A DNA stretch of 52,336 nucleotides from a virus: IMG/VR virus record IMGVR_UViG_3300047335_000024, positions 1 through 52,336 of that record; one strand, written 5' to 3'. The position numbers and the translations under genes are program-made. The stretch's first letter is position 1; the number at the start of each line of letters is the position of its first letter. The notes under the pieces were generated by a model, which did no database searches, was not told the DNA's origin, and saw nothing but the letters and a program-made list of their open reading frames with translations. Shown here piece by piece: positions 46,995 through 52,336 of this stretch.

Positions 46995-47630
46995 ATGATC
47001 CAAGACACCCAAGATACGAAACTTGATTGGTGGTGGGGACGTGACGAGGAGCGTTACCACGGTCCGTGCGCCAGCCGCGTAGAGGCGGTCATGGAGGCAT
47101 GGTCGGATGATCCGTGGGCGGATGCCTACATCGTCCAGGCCGCGCACGGCGAGTTGAACTGCGACCTGTTCGATGGCGCGCGCCTTGCCGATGAGTTTGA
47201 CGAGGCCAACTATGAGGCGGCCGATGGAGATGGTGATCCCCTTTCGCAAAGCGTCAAGGGCGACGGGTGGGACAAGCTGGCCGCCTTGATGAACCGCATG
47301 GTCAAAGCGTTCGCTCGTGATGAGAAAATCACGCCGTGGAACTTCGAAGTCATGGGGACAGTCGAACACGTTCCGATCGCGTCAATGGCGATCCTCGCGG
47401 CTGGCGGAAAGCCGGCGGAATTGGAGAGCGTGGCCTGGGACCTGATCTCGAAGCTGGAGAATGTATCCTACACCTTTGATCATTACGGGCGCCTGCACCG
47501 GGCCAAAGCCACTCCTGAAGACGACGAAAAGGCCGCTGAAAATGAGGCCAAGGCGAGTCGCCTGCGAGGCGACGCGGAGTATGCGCGCAAGCGCCTGGAA
47601 GAGATCACGAACGAACCGGCCGCCGCATGA
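46995..47630 (+). CDS. Hypothetical acidic protein (211 aa)
   Basis: 211 residues. I prefer the ATG at 46995, with GGAG ten bases upstream, over an ATG at 46965. The product is acidic and tryptophan-rich at the N-terminus (TKLDWWWGRDEERYHGPCAS), with helical middle segments (MAILAAGGKPAELESVAWDL) and a charged C-terminal helix. The function is unknown. Confidence 0.55.
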   Translation: MIQDTQDTKLDWWWGRDEERYHGPCASRVEAVMEAWSDDPWADAYIVQAAHGELNCDLFDGARLADEFDEANYEAADGDGDPLSQSVKGDGWDKLAALMNRMVKAFARDEKITPWNFEVMGTVEHVPIASMAILAAGGKPAELESVAWDLISKLENVSYTFDHYGRLHRAKATPEDDEKAAENEAKASRLRGDAEYARKRLEEITNEPAAA

Positions 47631-47851
47631 CCCAGGACACCCACGGCGCAAGCGACAGAGCAGTCATGACCGCTGAAATTCATAAGCTCGGCAGACCGAC
47701 CGAAAAACTAAAAGTGTTTGGTGTTGCGCGCGATGGGGAAAACCCAAAAGCCGTTAGCGTCATGTTCAATCGCCGTTTAACGGACGGAGAATTGAGATTT
47801 TTCCATGAGGTGTGCGGCCGGAGCGCCCCGCTGATGGATGGCGAGTCATGA
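47627..47851 (+). CDS. Hypothetical protein (74 aa)
   Basis: 74 residues in ATGA overlaps with both neighbours. The C-terminal part (NPKAVSVMFNRRLTDGELRF, FHEVCGRSAPLMDGES) looks alpha/beta. No family is recognised. Confidence 0.55.
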   Translation: MTQDTHGASDRAVMTAEIHKLGRPTEKLKVFGVARDGENPKAVSVMFNRRLTDGELRFFHEVCGRSAPLMDGES

Positions 47852-48237
47852 CCCTCACCCCAACCGACGCAGAGATCGAGGCGGTGGCGCGGGCGATGGC
47901 TCGACACGCCAACCGCTTTCAGCTTTGGACGCCCGAACAACACCAGAATCGCGAGGATCGGGATTGGAGGGACATCGACAACCTAGAAGACGTGAAAGCG
48001 TTTTTTGCCTCCCTTCCTCCCACCATCCAGCGCGTGCCGGAGGGGTGGTGTGTTGTGCCGATCACCAAACTTGAGGAGATCGCCCAATGGTTTTGCGACT
48101 ACGCTATAGCGCATCATGCCAAAGGCACGGAGGACGGCAACGATAAGGCCCGTCGGAATCTTGATCGAGCAGAGTTCGTGCGCGCCATGATCGCCGCCTC
48201 CCTATCCCCTGACCCTGTGAAGGGAGAGGAGGAGTGA
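47848..48237 (+). CDS. Hypothetical protein (129 aa)
   Basis: 129 residues from the ATG at 47848, overlapping the previous stop. The N-terminus (TPTDAEIEAVARAMARHANR) is of a type often found in small phage proteins that start with a helix of this pattern, followed by RDWRDIDNLEDVKAFFASLP. No catalytic motif is seen. Confidence 0.55.
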   Translation: MTLTPTDAEIEAVARAMARHANRFQLWTPEQHQNREDRDWRDIDNLEDVKAFFASLPPTIQRVPEGWCVVPITKLEEIAQWFCDYAIAHHAKGTEDGNDKARRNLDRAEFVRAMIAASLSPDPVKGEEE

Positions 48238-48710
48238 GCGAACCTACTGTAGCGCTGTCTATACGCCAACCATGGGCGTGGCTCATCGTCAACGGCTGGA
48301 AAGACATCGAAAACCGTTCGTGGCCGACGCGCTTCCGCGGCTCGGTCCTCATTCATGCCGGCAAGACGCCAATGGACGAAGATAAATGGGACGACATGCG
48401 AGACGGGACGAACCCGATAGATGGCCTGCCGATCTCGCCCGACTACGTTCCACCCGGAGACTGGAACGACATGGGGTGGGGCGGCATCGTGGGGACCGCC
48501 GAAATTGTCGACTGCGTCGCAAGATCCGCGTCTAGATGGTTCGTCGGCGAATATGGGTTTGTAATCGCCAACGCCAAACCGCTTCCGTTCCGCCCATGTC
48601 TTGGCCGGCTAGGTTTTTTCAGACCGGATTACACGATCAAGGCAAAGACGCCGGTCGCGCGCAAGAAGCCAAATCCACCGCCGCCCATCCAGCCGCCCGC
48701 TTGGCGCTGA
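48234..48710 (+). CDS. ASCH (PUA-like) domain protein
   Basis: 158 residues from a GTG at 48234, overlapping the previous stop. Residues 5-135 match the ASCH domain: ALSIRQPWAWLIVNGWKDIE, NRSWPTRFRGSVLIHAGK, GGIVGTAEIVDCV, GEYGFVIANAKPL and LGRLGFF. ASCH proteins are PUA-like, and many bind RNA or modified nucleosides. It has a Lys/Pro-rich tail. Its last 74 bases overlap the converging gene at 48637-48966. Confidence 0.8.
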   Translation: MSEPTVALSIRQPWAWLIVNGWKDIENRSWPTRFRGSVLIHAGKTPMDEDKWDDMRDGTNPIDGLPISPDYVPPGDWNDMGWGGIVGTAEIVDCVARSASRWFVGEYGFVIANAKPLPFRPCLGRLGFFRPDYTIKAKTPVARKKPNPPPPIQPPAWR

Positions 48711-48966
48711 CGATCAGGTTGACGTTGCGGCCGACCGCGCGATCTTCGGCCGCATGCAGATCCAGCAGCGCGCACAATTCCGCAAACGCATAGCGGCTAT
48801 CCGGCGTCGTCGGCTTGCGGTGTTTGCGCCAGGTTAGCGCGAGCGGCATGAGAGCCTTGCCACGCGCCGCCATGAGGTTGTGAAATTCCCGCGCATGGGC
48901 GGTTGAGCAAAACCGCTGGCGCCCGTGCGTCGGTTCGAACGCAGCGCCGCATTCCGGGCAGATCAT
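48637..48966 (-). CDS. Small zinc-finger protein
   Basis: 109 residues from the ATG at 48966, in an ATGA overlap with the gene before it. The N-terminal MICPECGAAFEPTHGRQRFC plus STAH is a four-ligand zinc finger of the C2C2/H type, familiar from small phage proteins. The rest is helical and basic. It runs into the opposite strand of the ASCH gene for 74 bases. Confidence 0.65.
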   Translation of the reverse strand: MICPECGAAFEPTHGRQRFCSTAHAREFHNLMAARGKALMPLALTWRKHRKPTTPDSRYAFAELCALLDLHAAEDRAVGRNVNLIVSAKRAAGWAAVDLASCARPASLP

Positions 48967-49229
48967 GCAGACCGCTCGATTTTTACGATCCGCATGTCGT
49001 CGGTATGATCGCACCAGATGCCCATGTTTTTGATCCGGCTATAAGCGCCCGATCCGAACATGCTGCGCTCATCGTCGTTCATGCCACGATGATCAGCCTC
49101 ACCATGCGATCCGCGAAATACATCGCCGACCTTGAGGTTTTCGGCGTATTCGACGCCAGCCTGATAGGCGGCCATCCAAGCGGTGGCTTCGGCGGCCTGC
49201 GGGTGGGTTTGAATGATTCGGGTTTGCAT
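48963..49229 (-). CDS. Small early protein (88 aa)
   Basis: 88 residues from the ATG at 49229, with AGGAG eight bases upstream and the promoter at 49247-49283. The first half (QTRIIQTHPQAAEATAWMAA, YQAGVEYAENLKVGDVFRGS) is helical; the second half has a histidine-rich segment. It is coupled to the zinc-finger gene by ATGA. No family is recognised. Confidence 0.65.
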   Translation of the reverse strand: MQTRIIQTHPQAAEATAWMAAYQAGVEYAENLKVGDVFRGSHGEADHRGMNDDERSMFGSGAYSRIKNMGIWCDHTDDMRIVKIERSA

Positions 49230-49246
49230 CTGTCTTTCTCCTAAGC

Positions 49247-49283
49247 GATGACCAAACCTACCCAACATGTCACACGTTGTCAA
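49247..49283 (-). promoter_or_regulatory. Early promoter with GTCATC element
   Basis: Minus strand: TTGACA (49278-49283), 17 bases, TAGGTT (49255-49260), two bases, then GTCATC (49247-49252). The ribosome site AGGAG follows. It drives the two small genes at 49229-48637. Confidence 0.75.
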
Positions 49284-49361
49284 TAGGATTATCGCTCAGG
49301 CCGACACCCCCAAAATCGCAACGCGGGTTGCTCCCTAAAGCCCCACGCCCCGCAGCATGGC

Positions 49362-49541
49362 CTAGGTGAGCGGATCGGTTCCAGCCGGCCGTAGCGCGTT
49401 CGCCGACGACAACATTTGCGTGTGGATCGCGTCGAGCGTCGCCTGATCGTTGGTTTCGTTCGCGGTGATCGCTTGGCCCACCAAGCTGCTCAATTGACCG
49501 AACAGCGACATCGCCAGTTGGATAATTTGGATCAGAGGCAC
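49362..49541 (-). CDS. Small membrane-associated protein, end of lysis operon
   Basis: 59 residues from a GTG at 49541 that overlaps the end of the lipoprotein gene by 10 bases. An in-frame ATG at 49568 is also possible but lies deeper in that gene. The N-terminus (MPLIQIIQLAMSLFGQLSSL) is an amphipathic or membrane helix. It is the last gene of the lysis block; the function is unknown. Confidence 0.5.
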   Translation of the reverse strand: MPLIQIIQLAMSLFGQLSSLVGQAITANETNDQATLDAIHTQMLSSANALRPAGTDPLT

Positions 49542-49840
49542 GCGCCGACTCCCTTGGTCTGAATGCACTGCACGAGGGCAACGAGGGCGGTGATGTCACC
49601 GACGCCGCCGGATTTGTAGACGGCGTGTTCAGCCGCATAGTAGCTCCACGCCTTTAGTTCGAGCGCCTGCCCGGCGGCGGCTTGCGACGGGTTTGCGGCT
49701 ATGTAAGTGTTCACGCCGCTGGCGACCGCGATGTATGCGGCCGACGCGTCGGTGTCGACCTTCTCGGCGGTTTGCGAGATGTTGAGGCTGGCGCACGCTC
49801 CTAGGGCGAGCGCGGCGCATAGTGCGAGGATGGGTTTCAT
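49532..49840 (-). CDS. Small lipoprotein in the lysis operon
   Basis: 102 residues from the ATG at 49840, overlapping the previous stop. The N-terminus MKPILALCAALALGACASLN is a signal peptide with a lipobox (LGAC), so the mature protein begins at Cys16 and is lipid-anchored. The rest is helical. Beside an endolysin and a membrane protein, an outer-membrane spanin subunit (Rz1-like) is possible, but it lacks the proline-rich stretch of classical Rz1, and no Rz partner is clear. Confidence 0.7.
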   Translation of the reverse strand: MKPILALCAALALGACASLNISQTAEKVDTDASAAYIAVASGVNTYIAANPSQAAAGQALELKAWSYYAAEHAVYKSGGVGDITALVALVQCIQTKGVGACL

Positions 49841-50151
49841 TTCGCGGTTCCTGCTGCTGAAGACGGAGGGGCGCCCTTGACCATAGCCACCGAAGGCGGC
49901 GCGGCATTGGCCATGGCGATTTTCTCGTGCGCGTTTCGGTACGCGGTCCACTGACTGAACCCAAAGCCGATGACCATCGCAACCGGCCCGGCATAGGTCA
50001 AAAGCGTGCTGAAATCGCCGGCCAGGTTCGATGCGCCCAACGCGGTTGCGGCGGCTCCAAGACCGGTTAGGGCCGACCGGAGCGCGCTCTCGATCTGAGC
50101 CGGCGTCGGCGTGGAATTGACCATGATCGGCGTGGTTGTGGTGTTTGTCAT
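49837..50151 (-). CDS. Holin-like single-span membrane protein
   Basis: 104 residues from the ATG at 50151, in an ATGA overlap with the endolysin. A Thr/Pro-rich N-terminus and an alanine-rich helix (ALRSALTGLGAAATALGASN) precede one membrane span at about residues 51-68 (LLTYAGPVAMVIGFGFSQW), followed by a disordered Ala/Pro-rich tail. Direct linkage to the endolysin makes a holin or pinholin the best guess. Confidence 0.65.
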   Translation of the reverse strand: MTNTTTTPIMVNSTPTPAQIESALRSALTGLGAAATALGASNLAGDFSTLLTYAGPVAMVIGFGFSQWTAYRNAHEKIAMANAAPPSVAMVKGAPPSSAAGTAK

Positions 50152-50585
50152 GCGCTTCGTTCTCCAGTTCGCATCATATCCGCCAGCCGCATAGCACGTT
50201 GGCCGACCTGTTTCGCCCATTTCGAATTGAGCATTGCGGATGCAGCGTCAGCGTACTGCCCGCGCTTGAGTTGCGCGAGCATGAACGAAAACCCCAGCAA
50301 ACCGCCGATGCCCAGATTGAAGCACATCTCGACCATGACGTCTTGGCGCACATCGTCGAGATCGCGCCACCACGGCAAGGACGCGTCGAGGCAGCTTTCG
50401 GCCTTGGCAATGTCGTCGGTGAGCGCTTCCTCAATCTGATCGTCGCTCCACGTCGTATTGAACGGCGTGCCTTTGGGCAGAAGATGGCCTACGCCGATCG
50501 TTAGGTTGCCCAGACTATCGGTGTAGGCATGGGCTTCATAACCTTCGTCCCGGCACAAATCCGAGACCAGTTGTGGCGTCGTCAT
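50148..50585 (-). CDS. Endolysin, T4-type lysozyme (GH24)
   Basis: 145 residues. The catalytic set of the T4 lysozyme family is present with canonical spacing: E14, D23 and T29 in CRDEGYEAHAYTDSLGNLTI, followed by GVGHL. The helical C-terminal lobe has VEMCFNLGIGGLLGF and the family's closing region. There is no signal peptide, so it needs a holin. It overlaps the holin-like gene by 4 bases and degrades peptidoglycan at the end of infection. Confidence 0.9.
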   Translation of the reverse strand: MTTPQLVSDLCRDEGYEAHAYTDSLGNLTIGVGHLLPKGTPFNTTWSDDQIEEALTDDIAKAESCLDASLPWWRDLDDVRQDVMVEMCFNLGIGGLLGFSFMLAQLKRGQYADAASAMLNSKWAKQVGQRAMRLADMMRTGERSA

Positions 50586-50625
50586 ACCCTCACCCTACCA
50601 AATTGCGCGCGCACGTGAAAGCGCC

Positions 50626-50808
50626 TCATCTCGCCCGCCTCCCCAACGCCACCGCCAGCCAATCGTCCAGCTCGCGCATCGCCGTATCACGTCTGTTGCG
50701 CGCCTCGTCCATAGCCTCCGTCGCCCTCTGATGCGCGTTGTGAGCCGCCGTGAACGTCTCTTTGGCCTCGCGTTCGGCGGCGATGAGGGCTTCGGGGATT
50801 TCGATCAT
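50626..50808 (-). CDS. Small coiled-coil protein (60 aa)
   Basis: 60 residues from the ATG at 50808, in an ATGA overlap. The product (MIEIPEALIAAEREAKETFT, HNAHQRATEAMDEARNRRDT) is one long charged helix, likely a coiled coil. It sits between small membrane genes and the endolysin in one operon. The function is unknown. Confidence 0.55.
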   Translation of the reverse strand: MIEIPEALIAAEREAKETFTAAHNAHQRATEAMDEARNRRDTAMRELDDWLAVALGRRAR

Positions 50809-50987
50809 AGGGGCTTGGGTCCAATAATGGCGCAAATCGCAGCGGCAAGAGCGCATGTCCACGCGCCAAAAAAACAGGCCGCGATGAACGCCGAAATCGG
50901 GTCATGCGTGACGTGCAGGAAGGCCCCAGCCGTCCCCACGGCGCCCAATGTCGAGGCGCAAACATACAACAGCCATGGTCGATTCAT
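50805..50987 (-). CDS. Small two-span membrane protein (60 aa)
   Basis: 60 residues from the ATG at 50987, overlapping the previous stop; an ATG four codons upstream is less well coupled. Two hydrophobic segments (WLLYVCASTLGAVGTAGAFL and ISAFIAACFFGAWTCALAAA) form a hairpin. The two-span topology is compatible with a class II holin or antiholin. It is the second membrane protein of the lysis operon. Confidence 0.55.
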   Translation of the reverse strand: MNRPWLLYVCASTLGAVGTAGAFLHVTHDPISAFIAACFFGAWTCALAAAICAIIGPKPL

Positions 50988-51184
50988 TTCGGCCTCCAAT
51001 GCGTGACCTCGCGCACCTCATCAACGCACCAACCTGCGTCGGGATGATACGCGCAATCGCATTCGAACGGCTCTAGATCTCTGACGCACTCGTGCCAGCG
51101 GTACGGGTCGACGATCTGGGCGAGGACGCGTACCTCGGTTCCGTCTGTCGGGGCGGTGGAGATGGGGAGCCAAGCGGTGGTCAT
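50984..51184 (-). CDS. DUF551-like small protein
   Basis: 66 residues. The pattern WLPISTAPTDGTEVRVLAQI ... VREVTHWRPK is the signature I associate with DUF551-type proteins, common in phages, function unknown. It overlaps both neighbours by 4 bases. Confidence 0.65.
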   Translation of the reverse strand: MTTAWLPISTAPTDGTEVRVLAQIVDPYRWHECVRDLEPFECDCAYHPDAGWCVDEVREVTHWRPK

Positions 51185-51357
51185 TCCGCCACCTCTTTCG
51201 CCGCAGCCTTCGCGCGCTTGGCCGCCATCAGCGCGCGATTTGCGGCTCGGCGCTTTTCAGTCAGGGCAGCGTCGCGCTCGACGAGCGACAGCCTGCGACG
51301 CAATTCATCGATGATCGCCTGCCGCGTCTCGCATTTCTGGCAATTCGTCTTACTCAT
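51181..51357 (-). CDS. Small basic helical protein, head of lysis operon
   Basis: 58 residues from the ATG at 51357. MSKTNCQKCETRQAIIDELR has a C-x-x-C pair, and the rest is an alanine/lysine/arginine-rich helix (RRAANRALMAAKRAKAAAKE). It is the first gene of the leftward lysis operon. Its first seven codons lie inside the 127-bp repeat and so reappear at bases 1-20. Confidence 0.6.
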   Translation of the reverse strand: MSKTNCQKCETRQAIIDELRRRLSLVERDAALTEKRRAANRALMAAKRAKAAAKEVAE

Positions 51358-51464
51358 GTGAGGCAACATGCCACAAACGGTGCGCCGATAAAAGCAAAAA
51401 ATTTGCCCACAAACCGCTTGACTGTGTGCCCACACCGTGGGACAAGGGATCACACCAAACGGAG
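51338..51464. repeat. Right copy of the 127-bp direct repeat
   Basis: Identical to bases 1-127. It contains the start of the leftward gene at 51357, the divergent intergenic region with TTGACT (51418-51423) and the GGAG at 51461-51464. Beyond it the two ends diverge (ATACGG here, CCGACC at the left). Confidence 0.95.
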
Positions 51465-51472
51465 ATACGGAA

Positions 51473-51862
51473 ATGACCACGGCGCACAAAATTCTCGGAT
51501 GGGTCGAAGAAGTCACCACTTGCGATTGCTGCGGCAAGGCGCGGTTGTCGGGAACGTTCGCGGTCGACCTGAACGGCGACATTCTTCACTATGGATCAAC
51601 ATGCGTCACTCGCAACACGGGCATCAAGAACCCTAAAACTGCGGCTGATCGTTACCTTCAAGAGCGCACGGAGGCCGCAACGAGGGCGGCTCGGCAAACG
51701 CCGGAATATGCGGCTTACCGTGCGCGGTTTGCCCTGCGCGACCGCAGCAACATCGAAATTGGCAAAGCGTCGGCGGATTTTGTTCGGGACGTTAGCGCCG
51801 CCCTTGACGCCAAATGCGCCGAAATCGCAGCGTCGTTTGGCCTCAAGAAAGTGTGGGCTTGA
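51473..51862 (+). CDS. Early protein with zinc-ribbon-like N-terminus
   Basis: 129 residues from the ATG at 51473, with GGAG nine bases upstream inside the repeat. The start (MTTAHKILGWVEEVTTCDCC, GKARLSGTFAVDLNGDILHY, then GSTCVTR) has C-x-C-C and a further cysteine, suggesting a small metal-binding ribbon. The C-terminal 70 residues are helical and charged. It takes the place held at the left end by the gene at 135, which appears after it here as a second copy. Confidence 0.7.
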   Translation: MTTAHKILGWVEEVTTCDCCGKARLSGTFAVDLNGDILHYGSTCVTRNTGIKNPKTAADRYLQERTEAATRAARQTPEYAAYRARFALRDRSNIEIGKASADFVRDVSAALDAKCAEIAASFGLKKVWA

Positions 51863-51954
51863 TGCCCGCGCGAAAGCTTAAGCCCATTGAGGCCAATGAC
51901 GGAAGTTACGGCGGCATGGTTTTGGCTGCCTTTGATAAAATGGAGAATGAAGCC

Positions 51955-52245
51955 ATGACACCCCTCACAATCGCCATCGACGAATACGTCGCCAGCCAAC
52001 CCAGCATCGAAGGCGCGCACCGAGAAGTCGTGACCATCGTCGCCATCGCCGACGACATCGCCGCGACCGTGAAGCGCATCGGCGAGCTTCACGCAAAGCT
52101 CGAACATGCGGTCGGAACGCCGTTCTGCGCATGGTCTACGGCTTCCATGTTCATCGATGCCGTAGACCTGTCCCCCGATGCCGCGCGCGTCCTGCTTGCG
52201 GCGGTCGAGCGGCACATTCCCGCGCCGCATCGGATGGCGGCTTAA
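51955..52245 (+). CDS. Variant copy of the early protein at 135-422
   Basis: 96 residues from the ATG at 51955 (GGAGAATGAAGCC upstream). An in-frame ATG at 51862 overlapping the previous stop would give 127 residues, adding MPARKLKPIEANDGSYGGMV and more. From residue 26 onward it is nearly identical to the product of 135-422, with only about five base differences in the last 210 bases, most of them silent. The N-terminal 25 residues differ. It is either a duplicated gene or the same locus from another strain. Confidence 0.7.
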   Translation: MTPLTIAIDEYVASQPSIEGAHREVVTIVAIADDIAATVKRIGELHAKLEHAVGTPFCAWSTASMFIDAVDLSPDAARVLLAAVERHIPAPHRMAA

Positions 52246-52336
52246 TCGGATTCGGGGTGAGATAGGCGTGCGCCGCGCTCACTTAAATGATGACGCGTAA
52301 AAGTCGCGCCCGACCAACCCCTTTATGGGCCGATGT

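Noticed and set aside
49284-49361. Terminator for the lysis operon
   Set aside because: A 5-bp hairpin (GCAAC-CCGC-GTTGC) followed by GATTTT on the minus strand is too weak to call.
1-52336. Temperate lifestyle (integrase, excisionase, attachment site)
   Set aside because: No recombinase-type integrase or partition gene was recognised; the tyrosine-containing TopIB-like domain in the portal fusion matches topoisomerase IB motifs rather than those of an integrase.

Overview
The window is a nearly complete genome of a tailed phage with a contractile tail (myovirus). This is shown by a tail sheath, tail tube, tape measure protein and a full set of baseplate genes, together with terminase, portal, capsid protease, capsid, endolysin and holin-like genes. 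The DNA is GC-rich. Genes are packed with 1-8 bp stop/start overlaps (ATGA, GTGA, TTGA), and ribosome sites are GGAG-type. This suits a phage of a GC-rich proteobacterium, probably alphaproteobacterial, but the host cannot be fixed from the sequence. No integrase, excisionase or attachment site is visible, so the phage is probably lytic.

Layout. (1) 135-2434 (+) holds small early genes, including a pentapeptide-repeat protein. (2) 2436-32546 (-) is one long late operon, transcribed right to left. In gene order it encodes two micro-proteins, small and large terminase, a portal fused to a type IB topoisomerase-like domain, a MuF-like head protein, a protease-scaffold, a cement-like protein, the major capsid protein, and neck/connector candidates. 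It continues with sheath, a GIY-YIG homing endonuclease, tube, tail chaperone pair (-1 frameshift), tape measure, baseplate, tail fibre/spike and glycosidase-like genes, and ends with a CAU tRNA and a terminator. (3) 32550-32950 is an AT-rich non-coding region with many copies of TTGG(C/T)ACAGT in both orientations. It is a candidate replication origin and/or operator region. (4) 32950-35870 (-) encodes regulators, a VirE-type helicase and a VRR-NUC nuclease. (5) 35945-38898 (+) encodes a second GIY-YIG nuclease, a RecD-like helicase and small genes. (6) 38842-41856 (-) encodes a C5 DNA methyltransferase, an HNH nuclease, small conserved phage genes and an HTH protein. (7) 41918-48710 (+) encodes a hexapeptide-solenoid protein, a sliding clamp-like protein, a PD-(D/E)XK nuclease, a RecA-like ATPase and accessory proteins. 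(8) 48637-51357 (-) encodes two small genes and the lysis operon. (9) 51473-52245 (+) is a variant of the left-end early genes.

How the genes work together. Early blocks share a promoter pattern (TTGAC-type -35, 16-17 bp, T/G-A-T/G-G-N-T, two bases, then GTCATC) and drive replication and recombination (VirE helicase, RecD-like helicase, clamp, exonuclease plus ATPase). The late operon builds the virion. The lysis operon (endolysin, membrane protein, lipoprotein) is separate and divergent from the early genes at the window edge.

Assembly note. Bases 1-127 are identical to 51338-51464 and diverge at the very next base. That is what a de Bruijn assembly of a circular or circularly permuted genome would give, if it closed on a shared 127-mer and then ran into an alternative branch. 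The unit genome would then be about 51.3 kb and 51465-52336 would be an alternative version of the left end.

The most unusual features are the portal-topoisomerase fusion, a putative clan GH-A glycosidase followed by three adjacent tail-locus proteins with Sec signal peptides, two different beta-solenoid proteins with a related C-terminal cap, and the repeat-rich region at 32.6-32.9 kb.
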